NCBI GenBank assembly: GCA_945876015.1
Contig: CAMCNM010000067.1
Location: 1 to 8,791 of the forward strand
Length of the DNA: 8,791 bases
DNA from: Gemmatimonas phototrophica
Lineage (GTDB): Bacteria; Gemmatimonadota; Gemmatimonadetes; Longimicrobiales; Gaopeijiaceae
Reading direction: 5' to 3'
This document shows positions 1 through 8,153 of the stretch, one piece after another; position 1 is the stretch's first letter; every line of letters begins with the position of its first letter. The position numbers and the translations under genes were made by a program. A model generated the notes under the pieces. The model made no database searches and was not told the origin of the DNA. It worked only from the letters and a program-made list of their open reading frames with translations.

Positions 1-1289
1 CCAACCGACGAGACCCTCAGGATCCCTGGTACTGGTGAGCGGACGCTCACTCCCGCTGAGGAGCACAGGGCGATCGCCGCGCAACACGCATTCTTCAGAT
101 CTCCCGAGGAACTCGCCAAGGCGATTGCGACGCCGATCACGCCGGCGGACGCTCCCTCTCCTCCGGGCGCGGCGCCGGCAAACACGGGCGGTGGACGGGG
201 CGCGGCCGGCGCGGGTAACCGCGCCGGCGTGACGGAGACGCTGGTGGCCAAATCGGGTGGCATGACCGCGCTGCACCACGCGGCGCGCGAAGGCCGGATC
301 GAGGCGGTGCAGGCGCTTCTGGACGGCGGTGCGAAGATCAACCAGCGCAGCGCGGACGGTAGCACGGCGCTTGTGCAGGCGCTGCTGAACGGTCGTTACG
401 ATCTAGCGCTGGTGTTGATCGAGCGCGTCGCGGACGTGAACATCGCGACGGAGACTGACGGCATCGCGCCGCTCTTCGCACTCCTCCAGACGCAGTGGAC
501 GCTCAGGTTCACCGACCACCCGCAGCCCCGTGCCCAGGACAATCAGAAGACCGAGTACTTGGTGGTTCTGAACGCACTGCTCGACAAGGGCGCGAATCCG
601 AACACGCGCCTCAAGACCCACCTCTGGTTCCTGGAGTCAGAAGGGAAGTTCGGGATGGACTTCACGGGTGCGACTCCGTTCTGGCGTGCCACGTTCGCGC
701 AGGATCTCGACGCGATGAAGGCGCTCGCGGCGAACGGTGCGGATGTGAACGTTCCCACCGCGTGGCCGGAGAACTCGATGAGGGGGGGCGTCAGGAGGAC
801 GGACGGCTCCAGGAAGACTCGGGGCTGCCCAAGATGCCCAAGGGGACGCCGAATCTGTATCCGATCCAGGCCGCTGCAGGCGGTGGCTTCCTGGGCCTCG
901 GCGCGTTCCAGCAGCACAACGTGCCCAACAACTTCCTGAACACCGTGAAGTACCTGGTCGAGGAGCAGGGCGCGGACGTCAACCTGCCCGATTCGTGGGG
1001 CTACACCGCCCTGCACTTCGCCTCGTTCAGGGGTGACAACGAGCTCATCAAGTACCTGGTCTCCAAAGGCGCGGACGTGAACGCCGTAAGCCGCCTCGGC
1101 CAGTCCACGGTGGACATGGCGCGGGGGGGGCGCGCAGGGTACTTCTCGCGGACCCCGTGGCCGAAGACCGTGGAGCTGTTGCAGAGCGTGGGCGCAAAGT
1201 TCCAGTGCCTCGACACCCACTTCAAGGGAACCGGCGATTGGTGTCCGTTGTCGGGCGTCCCACGGTTCGAGACCGCCGAAGTCAGATAG
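1..1289 (+). pseudogene. Ankyrin-repeat protein, 5' partial, with a -1 frame break
   Basis: The frame starting at base 1 is open from the window edge, so the gene begins upstream; the GTG at 229 is internal. After a Pro/Ala/Gly-rich linker (about 130-255) come ankyrin repeats: GMTALHHAAREG at 259, GSTALVQALLNG at 358, a long insert-bearing repeat at about 460-615, and GATPFWRATFAQ at 667. Past the G run at 782-788 this frame loses ankyrin character and stops at 939. The -1 frame continues with YPIQAAAGGG at 858, GYTALHFASFRG at 999 and a terminal partial repeat ending LLQSVGAK, then a Cys-containing tail and TAG at 1287-1289. Ankyrin repeats mediate protein-protein contacts; the partner is unknown. 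The layout (GATPFWRA repeat, then a SGLP linker, then a VEE.GADVN repeat) resembles exported ankyrin proteins I recall from Acidobacteria and Gemmatimonadota. One extra G restores a continuous protein, so a sequencing indel or recent mutation is likely. Ankyrin identity is firm; whether the gene is truly broken is open. Confidence 0.85.
782..788 (+). other. G7 homopolymer where the ankyrin frame breaks
   Basis: Codons before the run read GAG AAC TCG ATG in frame 1. After it, the frame that makes ankyrin sense is read from 789 (CGT CAG GAG GAC). Adding one G joins the two parts exactly. Bases 783-789 also formally fit the X XXY YYZ heptamer of -1 ribosomal slippage (G GGG GGC), so a programmed shift is possible but not favoured. 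A G8 run at 1123-1130 in the same gene is in frame on both sides. Confidence 0.75.
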
Positions 1290-1311
1290 GGACCTTCACC
1301 GGAGAAAAGAG

Positions 1312-1704
1312 ATGGCCAGATCCATACATCGACTCATGATCGCGGCGGTGGCTGTGGCGAGCTTGTACGCACCCCGTGCGCTCCAGGCACAGTCGGTCGC
1401 CTCCGCCACGAAGCCCGCGGCGTCGGCGGCGCCTCAGAAGGTCGATCCCAAGCTGGAGGCATTTGCGAATCTCCACTTCGCGCTCAACCTCGCACGCGAC
1501 GAATACAACGCCACGCTGTCGCAGGCCCACGAGCCGGGCGCCAAGGACGAGGCGATGGATGCCTTCGAGCTGAGAAGGAGCGAGATCCTGACTTCGATGG
1601 GGACGACCCAGCAGGCGTACTTCCACGAGCTCTATCTGGTGAGCTCCGACGTCGCCCAGCGCGAGGTGTTCTATCGGCTGATGAAGGAGATGGCGGCGCG
1701 ATAG
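1312..1704 (+). CDS. Small exported protein of unknown function
   Basis: The 130-residue product starts at an ATG with GGAG at 1301-1304, seven bases upstream. Residues 1-27 look like a Sec signal peptide: Arg-3 and Arg-8, a hydrophobic stretch MIAAVAVASLYA, then an ALQAQ-type cleavage site. An Ala/Lys/Pro-rich spacer (about 28-46) follows. The rest, about 47-130, is charged and probably all helical, with no cysteine and no further membrane segment, so it should be a soluble periplasmic or secreted protein. The pattern FANLHFAL....EYNATLSQA, a later Gly-Thr-Thr turn and a closing Arg/Lys-rich helix recall DUF4168-type proteins, but that is a weak resemblance. The gene lies 22 bases after the ankyrin gene on the same strand, which suggests co-transcription, and it ends just before a convergent hairpin. 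I do not recognise a function. Confidence 0.8.
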   Translation: MARSIHRLMIAAVAVASLYAPRALQAQSVASATKPAASAAPQKVDPKLEAFANLHFALNLARDEYNATLSQAHEPGAKDEAMDAFELRRSEILTSMGTTQQAYFHELYLVSSDVAQREVFYRLMKEMAAR

Positions 1705-1731
1705 CAGGGGCGGACCCGCGCTGAGCGGGAC

Positions 1732-1782
1732 GGACGTTGTCGTGCGGGAGGCGCCTCTATCGGCCCGCCCGCACGACCGTCC
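1732..1782. terminator. Inverted repeat at convergent gene ends, candidate bidirectional terminator
   Basis: Bases 1739-1748 (GTCGTGCGGG) are perfectly complementary to 1768-1777 (CCCGCACGAC). The stem extends through GGACG at 1732-1736 and CGTCC at 1778-1782, with a TT bulge on one side. The loop holds the 8-base palindrome AGGCGCCT at 1749-1756. A smaller hairpin, CCCGC (1715-1719) with GCGGG (1725-1729), lies just upstream. The 3' arm is coding sequence for the last residues of the minus-strand reductase. Position between converging genes favours termination, but no T-tract follows on either strand, so it is not a textbook intrinsic terminator. Confidence 0.45.
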
Positions 1783-2467
1783 CGGTCACGCCCGCCGCCG
1801 CGTCACTCAGCAGCCAGAGCACGATCGCGGCGAGCGCCTCGGTCGAGACCCATCCGCTGCGGTCCGCCTTCGGCATCGCCTTCCGGTTGGCGGGTGTGTC
1901 GATCGTGGTGGGTGCGATCGCGTTCGCGGTGATGCGGTCGGGCCCGAGCTCGGTGGCGAGCGCTCGCGTCATCGCCACGACCGCCGCCTTCGCCGCCACG
2001 TAGGCGGTCATCCCGGGTTTCGCGTCGAGCGCCGCGGCGGACGCCACGCTCACGATCCGCCCACCGCCGGCCGCCCTCAGGCGGGGCACAGCGGCTCGGC
2101 AGCTCAGGAAGGCGCTGGTCGCGTTGGTGGCAATCATCGCGTCCCAGTCCGCCTCGACAATCCTGTCGATCGGCGCGCCCGCGAAGCCGCCCGCCACATT
2201 GCAGAGGGCATCGAGACGTCCGGAGGCCGCGTCTACGCCCCGAAAGAAGCGGTCCACGTCGGCCGCGTCGGTCACGTCGGCCTCGTCGAGGCGGAGCCGG
2301 GGGGTGCTGCCGCCGGCCGTAACCTTCAGCGCATCGGCCCCCGCGCGTGTCCGCCAGGGAACATGGACCGTCCACCCATCCGCGAGCAGGGCAGTGACCA
2401 CAGCTCCACCGAGCGCGCCGGTGCCGCCCGTCACCACCGCCACACGTGTCCGATCTTCCGCTGTCAC
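1757..2467 (-). CDS. Short-chain dehydrogenase/reductase (SDR family)
   Basis: The 236-residue product, near the usual 240-250 of classical SDRs, shows the NAD(P)-binding motif TGGTGALG (13-20), an acidic DVTD after the third strand (64-67), NVAGG in place of NNAG (90-94), the structural Asn-115, and the catalytic set Ser-143, Tyr-156, Lys-160 (Tyr-x-x-x-Lys). It is expected to be a cytosolic NAD(P)H-dependent oxidoreductase of the FabG-like class; the substrate cannot be read from sequence. Arg-39 just after the second strand hints at NADPH preference. The start is GTG at 2467 because GGGAGGG on the minus strand (2478-2472) sits at ribosome-binding distance and homology begins there. The frame stays open far upstream, antisense to icd, but that part has no SDR character. 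It is transcribed divergently from icd and converges on the small exported gene. It closes with VTGTVVRAGR where the family usually has a Val-Asp-Gly-Gly ending. Confidence 0.92.
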   Translation of the reverse strand: MTAEDRTRVAVVTGGTGALGGAVVTALLADGWTVHVPWRTRAGADALKVTAGGSTPRLRLDEADVTDAADVDRFFRGVDAASGRLDALCNVAGGFAGAPIDRIVEADWDAMIATNATSAFLSCRAAVPRLRAAGGGRIVSVASAAALDAKPGMTAYVAAKAAVVAMTRALATELGPDRITANAIAPTTIDTPANRKAMPKADRSGWVSTEALAAIVLWLLSDAAAGVTGTVVRAGR

Positions 2468-2617
2468 TGTGCCCTCCCGCCCTGTTACGCCACCTTGTTC
2501 GCTCCCCCCACCAATTCTAACTTCCGCGCGCAGTGCGGGTTGCTGAGCGACGATCCGCGTGCATTTTCGGCCGTTGTGACATGACGAGCTAGGCCTACTC
2601 CCGGGGAGCGACCCGCA
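2468..2617. promoter_or_regulatory. Divergent intergenic region between the SDR gene and icd, presumed promoters
   Basis: This 150-base gap must hold promoters for both directions unless transcription enters from outside. It is visibly richer in A and T than the flanking genes. On the minus strand, TAGAAT at 2519-2514 matches five of six bases of a sigma-70 -10 box and lies about 47 bases before the SDR start, but no good -35 box is seen 17 bases upstream of it. On the plus strand, TTGCTG at 2540-2545 followed by a T-rich ATTTTC at 2563-2568 is a weak candidate for icd. The icd ribosome binding site GGGAG is at 2604-2608. I see no clear operator palindrome. Confidence 0.35.
2472..2478 (-). 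promoter_or_regulatory. Ribosome binding site setting the SDR GTG start
   Basis: The minus strand reads GGGAGGG here, followed by CACA and the GTG at 2467-2465. This strong Shine-Dalgarno match decides the SDR start against far upstream in-frame starts that would add about 276 residues of antisense-icd translation. Confidence 0.7.
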
Positions 2618-3859
<1,242 letters not shown>

Positions 3860-3860
3860 G

Positions 3861-5345
3861 GTGGACGTCCGGCTGGTTCCGGCGCGGGAGATCGCGAAGA
3901 CCCCGACGCCGCTGCTCGCTGTGGCCGTCTACGAAGAGAAGGGCCGGGCGGTCGTGCCGGAGCTGGCCGGGCTGGACGACGTCGCGCGCGGCGCCCGCGA
4001 GGATCTGCGCGGGCGGGTCGGGCACGTGGTGATCGTGAACACGGGCCTCGAGAAGGGTCCACGCCGCGTGGCGTTCATCGGCGTGGGACCCAGGGCCGCG
4101 TGGGACGCCGAGGCGGTCCGGCGCTTCGCCGGACGCGCGGTACGAGCCGCCGAGTCGCGCGAGCTCTCCGCGGTGTCGATCCACGTCCAGCTGGGCGATC
4201 TCTCGCCCTCGGTCGCGGCCCAGTCCGCCACAGAGGGCGGCGTGCTCGCCGCCTGGCGCTTCACCGAGCTGCAGACCAGCCAGGACGAAGACGCGGCCAG
4301 CACGCCGGTCACAGCGATCGACGTGATCGTGGCGGGCGCCGGCGGCAAGCCGGTCGCCGAGGCGGTTCGGGTCGGCAAGGCCATCGCGGACGGCCAGAAC
4401 TTCGCACGCACCCTCCAGAACCGTCCCGGGAACATCGCCACGCCCCAGCACCTGGGCGAGCAGGCGAAGAAGATGGCGAAGGAGGTGGGTCTCGAGGTCG
4501 AGGTGTTCGACAAGAAGCGCATCGTGAAGGAGCGCATGCACGCGCTCCTCGCGGTCAATCAGGGCTCCGACATCGAGCCGCGCTTCATCGTGCTGCGGCA
4601 CCGCGGCGGCAAAGCGAAGGAGAAGTTCGTGGCGATCGTGGGGAAGGGGCTCACGTTCGACGCGGGCGGCATCTCGATCAAGCCGGCCGCGGGCATGGAG
4701 GAGATGAAGTACGACATGTCCGGCGGCGCCGCGGTGATGGGTGCGATGCGCGCGATCGCCGAGATCGGTCTCCCGCTGAACGTGGTGGGGCTGATTCCGT
4801 CTACCGAGAATCTCCTGAACGGCAGGGCGGTCAAGCCGGGCGACATCATCCAGACCCGCGGCGGGAAGACGGTGGACGTGATCAACACCGACGCGGAGGG
4901 CCGCCTGATCCTGGCCGACGCGCTCGACTATGCGAAAGGTATCGGAGTGGCCGCGATCGTTGATCTGGCCACGCTCACGGGGTCGGTCGTGGTCGCACTC
5001 GGTCACCACGCGATCGCGGTGCTGGGTTCGGACGAGGAGCTGATCAAGTCCGTGCAGGACGCGGGTGAGCGTGCCGGAGAGCGCTGCTGGCCCCTTCCGC
5101 TCTGGGCCGAGTACCGGAAGCAGCTCAAGAGCGACGTGGCAGACATGATGAACGTGGGGAGCCGGCCCGGCGGGACGATCACCGCCGCCTGGTTCCTCCG
5201 GGAGTTCGTCGGAGACGTGCCCTGGGCGCACCTCGACATCGCGGGCACCGCGTACGGGAACGAGCCGCAGCCCTATCAGCGGAAGGGCGGCTACGGCGTC
5301 CCGACCCGGCTCCTCGTGGAGTGGCTGAGAGGCCGCGCGGCGTGA
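3861..5345 (+). CDS. pepA: Leucyl aminopeptidase (cytosol aminopeptidase, M17 family)
   Basis: The 494-residue product is a two-domain M17 peptidase that removes N-terminal residues such as leucine from peptides, normally as a cytosolic hexamer with two metal ions. Residues 1 to about 155 form the variable N-terminal domain. The catalytic domain carries Lys-262, Asp-267, Asp-285, Asp-344 and Glu-346 as metal ligands, with Lys-274 and Arg-348 as catalytic residues. These sit at a constant offset of 8 from E. coli PepA Lys-270, Asp-275, Asp-293, Asp-352, Glu-354, Lys-282 and Arg-356. The signature NTDAEGRL is intact (343-349 plus flanking N). I chose GTG at 3861, one base after the icd stop, because family-like sequence (DVRLVP) begins there; GTG 3828 or ATG 3831 would overlap icd by about 30 bases and add 10-11 unlikely residues. 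The upstream ribosome site is weak (GGCGAG, 3851-3856), fitting coupling to icd. Some PepA proteins also bind DNA; nothing here shows that. Confidence 0.96.
   Translation: MDVRLVPAREIAKTPTPLLAVAVYEEKGRAVVPELAGLDDVARGAREDLRGRVGHVVIVNTGLEKGPRRVAFIGVGPRAAWDAEAVRRFAGRAVRAAESRELSAVSIHVQLGDLSPSVAAQSATEGGVLAAWRFTELQTSQDEDAASTPVTAIDVIVAGAGGKPVAEAVRVGKAIADGQNFARTLQNRPGNIATPQHLGEQAKKMAKEVGLEVEVFDKKRIVKERMHALLAVNQGSDIEPRFIVLRHRGGKAKEKFVAIVGKGLTFDAGGISIKPAAGMEEMKYDMSGGAAVMGAMRAIAEIGLPLNVVGLIPSTENLLNGRAVKPGDIIQTRGGKTVDVINTDAEGRLILADALDYAKGIGVAAIVDLATLTGSVVVALGHHAIAVLGSDEELIKSVQDAGERAGERCWPLPLWAEYRKQLKSDVADMMNVGSRPGGTITAAWFLREFVGDVPWAHLDIAGTAYGNEPQPYQRKGGYGVPTRLLVEWLRGRAA
5327..5332 (+). promoter_or_regulatory. 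Ribosome binding site inside the pepA end
   Basis: GAGAGG lies nine bases before the GTG at 5342, within the last codons of pepA. It supports 5342 over the in-frame GTG at 5321, which would put seven charged residues before the signal peptide. Confidence 0.55.
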
Positions 5346-7207
5346 GGATCCGTTCGGCGATCGCGGCCCTCTTCGCCGCGGTCGCCCCCCTGGGGGCACA
5401 GCAGCCCCCCGATACCCTCGCGGTACCCGACAGCGCGAACGTGGTCGTCATCCCCGACACCCTGCTCGGCCGCTCGGCCGGCGACACGATCCCGGACTCG
5501 CTCCGCTTCTACATCCTTCCCCAGATCGATGGCGGTCCGCCGGCCGGCTTCGCCAACGGCATCTGGGAGTTCGATCGCGATGACATCCTCGTCGCACGAG
5601 GCCTCTCGCTCGGCGACCTCCTGATCGACGTCCCCGGCATGATCCGTCTGCGCGGGGGCGACTATGGAGCTCCGGAGACGGTGACGGCGTTCGGCCTCGG
5701 GGGCGGCGAGATCCGGGTCTTCTGGGACGGGCTCGAGCAGGTTCCGCTGGACGGCTCGGTCGTCGATCTCGCGAGCGTGGGCCTCGGCGGGGTCGAGCGC
5801 GTTCGCGTCGAGCGCCATCCTGCCGAGCTGCGCATCGAGATCACCAGCCAGCGGGACTTCGATGCGCGTCCCTCGTCGCTCGTCGAGGCGGGCACCGGCG
5901 ACTTCGACACCAACTTCTTCCGCGGCACGTTCATCCATCCGCGCGCGCTCGGAGGTGGGCTCGGGTTCTCGCTCGACCGCGTGGACACGAACGGCGCGAG
6001 CAGCGCGCACGAGGATGGCGCGCGGACCGGGGGTTGGCTCCGCTACACCCGGCACCTGGGCGACGACGTCGCGTTCACCGGGGAGGTGCGCCGCATGCGG
6101 GCCAACGTTGACGCATCCGGCTATCCCGCTCGAGGCGAGCGCGGGGATTGGATGGTGCGAGGACTGTGGCGCCCGGCCTCCACGCTCATCCTACAGGGCT
6201 TCACGGGTGGATCCAGCCTGGACGGGCTCGAGCTGACCGGCCGCCTCCCGGTGGACCGGAGCCGGCGCCAGCACGGTGCGCTCGCCGACTTCGCGCAGGG
6301 ACCCATCCGGGCGAGCGGCGCGTTCCGGTCGTTCGGCGGGGAGCCGCTGCCTTCCATCAGCCTCGACCTGTCGGCGACGGTGGACCCTCCCCTGATCGGC
6401 GGTGCCACGGGGTCTTTCTCCCGTGAGTCCTGGGACGGGGAGGACGCCACCCTCACCCGGGTGACGGCCTGGACGCGCTCCGTGGCGGGCATCTCCTTGT
6501 TCGGGAGCCGCGAGAGCGGGCAGAGGGGTGCGATCCTCTATCCACTTCCTTCGGAGGTGCCGTCCGACCCGGACTCGACCGCCAAGCCGGAACCGGCTCC
6601 CACGCACCGCCTCACCGATCGCACCGCCACCCGCTTCGGCGGGACCCTCGCGTGGCGCGGGCTGGGCATCTCCGCGGCCCGGCTCGAGCTCGAGACGGAT
6701 AGCCTTCCGCTCCTCGGGTTGCCCATGGACCGCGACGGAATCGTGCTCCCTGGGATCCAACGCAACGGTTACGAGGTAACGGGGCAAGTCCCTCTCTCAT
6801 TTGCACTTGATGGGCTGTCCTTAAACGGGATCTTCACAACCTGGAACCAGGATGCGCGATATCTCCCGAAGCGCACCTACCAGGGGGCGTTCGTCTTCCA
6901 CGACACCTTTCTACCTACCGGCAACCTCGAGCTTTGGGGCACGCTCGGGGTCGAGGGGCGGTACCCCATGCTGGTGCCGATCGGCGATCCCGCGCTCGGA
7001 CTTCCGCCGGAGGGGGAGGCTGCAGAGCCCGCCACAGTACCCTTCTCGCAGAGCTGGTATGCGCTGATCCAGGTGAGGATACTCCAGCTCCGGATCTTCA
7101 TCTCCTGGGAGAACTTCACGATCCGACGGAACAACCAGGACTTCCCGGGGCGCTCGCTCCCCATCTTTCGCGCCCACTACGGCATCCGCTGGTATCTCTG
7201 GAACTAG
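5342..7207 (+). CDS. Outer-membrane protein with TonB-receptor plug-like domain
   Basis: The 621-residue product starts at a GTG that overlaps the pepA stop (GTGA, 5342-5345), so translation is probably coupled. Residues 1-21 form a Sec signal peptide: two early arginines, a hydrophobic core AIAALFAAVAPLG, and a cleavage site before QQPPD. A Pro/Asp/Thr-rich stretch (22-75) follows. Residues about 80-167 look like a TonB-dependent receptor plug: GLSLGDLLIDVPGM, RLRGGDYG, a Gly-rich turn, a VFWDG strand, and VERVRVERHP leading to LRIEITS. From about 170 to the end, alternating hydrophobic and polar strands with Gly and aromatic residues suggest a beta-barrel, ending in YGIRWYLWN. At about 450 residues the barrel region is shorter than in typical TonB-dependent transporters, and I see no TonB box or carboxypeptidase-like repeat. 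Transport of a ligand is therefore uncertain; it could be a degenerate or specialised family. Outer-membrane location is fairly secure, substrate unknown. Confidence 0.75.
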   Translation: MRIRSAIAALFAAVAPLGAQQPPDTLAVPDSANVVVIPDTLLGRSAGDTIPDSLRFYILPQIDGGPPAGFANGIWEFDRDDILVARGLSLGDLLIDVPGMIRLRGGDYGAPETVTAFGLGGGEIRVFWDGLEQVPLDGSVVDLASVGLGGVERVRVERHPAELRIEITSQRDFDARPSSLVEAGTGDFDTNFFRGTFIHPRALGGGLGFSLDRVDTNGASSAHEDGARTGGWLRYTRHLGDDVAFTGEVRRMRANVDASGYPARGERGDWMVRGLWRPASTLILQGFTGGSSLDGLELTGRLPVDRSRRQHGALADFAQGPIRASGAFRSFGGEPLPSISLDLSATVDPPLIGGATGSFSRESWDGEDATLTRVTAWTRSVAGISLFGSRESGQRGAILYPLPSEVPSDPDSTAKPEPAPTHRLTDRTATRFGGTLAWRGLGISAARLELETDSLPLLGLPMDRDGIVLPGIQRNGYEVTGQVPLSFALDGLSLNGIFTTWNQDARYLPKRTYQGAFVFHDTFLPTGNLELWGTLGVEGRYPMLVPIGDPALGLPPEGEAAEPATVPFSQSWYALIQVRILQLRIFISWENFTIRRNNQDFPGRSLPIFRAHYGIRWYLWN

Positions 7208-7256
7208 AACCCGATCCACCTTCCCCCCTCGGAGCGCCTCCGGTTAGGTTAGCGCG

Positions 7257-8150
7257 ATGATTCGGAGCATGACCGGATGGGGGGAATCGGAGCGGGAAAC
7301 CGCCGCGGGCCGGCTGCGGGTTGAGATCAAGACGGTGAACCACCGTCACTTCAACGCCAGCCTCCGGACTCCTCACGGGTTCGACCGATTCGAGGCCGAC
7401 ATCCAGGCCTGGCTCCGCCCTTCGCTCGCGCGTGGTCATGTGAGCTACTCACTCAGCCTGGACCGGAGCGGCGCGGCCGAGACGGACGAGCTTCCGGATC
7501 TCGACGTGGTGCGGGCGGTGCGCTACCGGGATCTGTTGGTGCGTCTCAAGGATGAGCTGGGACTGGCGGGCGAGGTCGAGGTGGGACACGTGCTTCGCTT
7601 CGGCGAGATCTTCCGCGCTCCCGCGCCGCGTCACGTCGAGCTCGAGGTGGATCCGGAGGCGATCCGGGGGGTGACCGAGGAGGCCGTCCGCGCGGTCGTC
7701 GCGATGCGGGAGACCGAGGGCCGTCGTCTCGCGGATGATCTGGACGGCAGACTGGCGGCCATCGCGACCCAGCTCGATCTGGTCGCGGAGCGGGCGCCGG
7801 GCCGGCTGATCGCGGAGCGCGACCGCCTGAGCGCCGCGGTGCGCGAGCTGACCGGGCAGCAGCCGGTGGACGAGGACCGGCTGGCGCGCGAGATCGCGTA
7901 TCTGGCGGAGAAGTGGGACATCAACGAAGAGCTGGTTCGCTTTCGTGCCCATATCGAGCACTTCCGGGAGATGATGGCGACCGATCCCGAGGAGCCGGTG
8001 GGAAAACGGCTCGGCTTCCTGGTGCAGGAGATGCACCGCGAGGCGAACACGATCGGTGCCAAAGCGAACGACTCCCTGGTCGCGCGTGCTTCCGTCGCGA
8101 TCAAGGAAGAAGTCGAGCGTCTCAGGGAGCAGCTCGAGAACGTGGAGTAG
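7257..8150 (+). CDS. yicC: YicC/YloC family endoribonuclease
   Basis: The 297-residue protein (E. coli YicC is 287) has the family opening IRSMTGWGESE; the usual form is SMTGFG, so Trp replaces Phe. The N-terminal domain continues with EIKTVNHRHFN (about 23-33), where family members keep a similar Asn-x-Arg/His-Phe stretch. The C-terminal DUF1732 part has DINEELVRFRAHIEHF (from Asp-221, His-232), then GKRLGFLVQEMHREANTIGAKAND and the closing EEVERLREQLENVE, all hallmarks of the family. YicC proteins are described as RNA endonucleases, in E. coli acting on small-RNA turnover; the target here is unknown. The middle is rich in Glu/Arg/Leu and probably helical or coiled coil. ATG at 7257 follows a weak AGG-type site (7241-7247). 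gmk starts three bases after the stop, the widespread yicC-gmk pairing. Confidence 0.94.
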   Translation: MIRSMTGWGESERETAAGRLRVEIKTVNHRHFNASLRTPHGFDRFEADIQAWLRPSLARGHVSYSLSLDRSGAAETDELPDLDVVRAVRYRDLLVRLKDELGLAGEVEVGHVLRFGEIFRAPAPRHVELEVDPEAIRGVTEEAVRAVVAMRETEGRRLADDLDGRLAAIATQLDLVAERAPGRLIAERDRLSAAVRELTGQQPVDEDRLAREIAYLAEKWDINEELVRFRAHIEHFREMMATDPEEPVGKRLGFLVQEMHREANTIGAKANDSLVARASVAIKEEVERLREQLENVE

Positions 8151-8153
8151 GCG

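Noticed and set aside
229..231. GTG as start of the ankyrin gene
   Set aside because: The same frame is open back to base 1 with linker-like sequence, there is no ribosome site before it, and the protein would lack a signal peptide.
543..1220. 225-residue open frame on the minus strand opposite the ankyrin gene
   Set aside because: It is an antisense shadow; ankyrin motifs on the plus strand explain the region in two frames.
1742..2584. 280-residue plus-strand open frame across the reductase gene
   Set aside because: It is the antisense of the SDR coding sequence, low in hydrophobic order, with no domain.
7230..7242. Small hairpin (CGGAG, loop CGC, CTCCG) before yicC as a terminator
   Set aside because: The stem is only five pairs with a three-base loop and no T-tract, and it sits just upstream of the yicC start.
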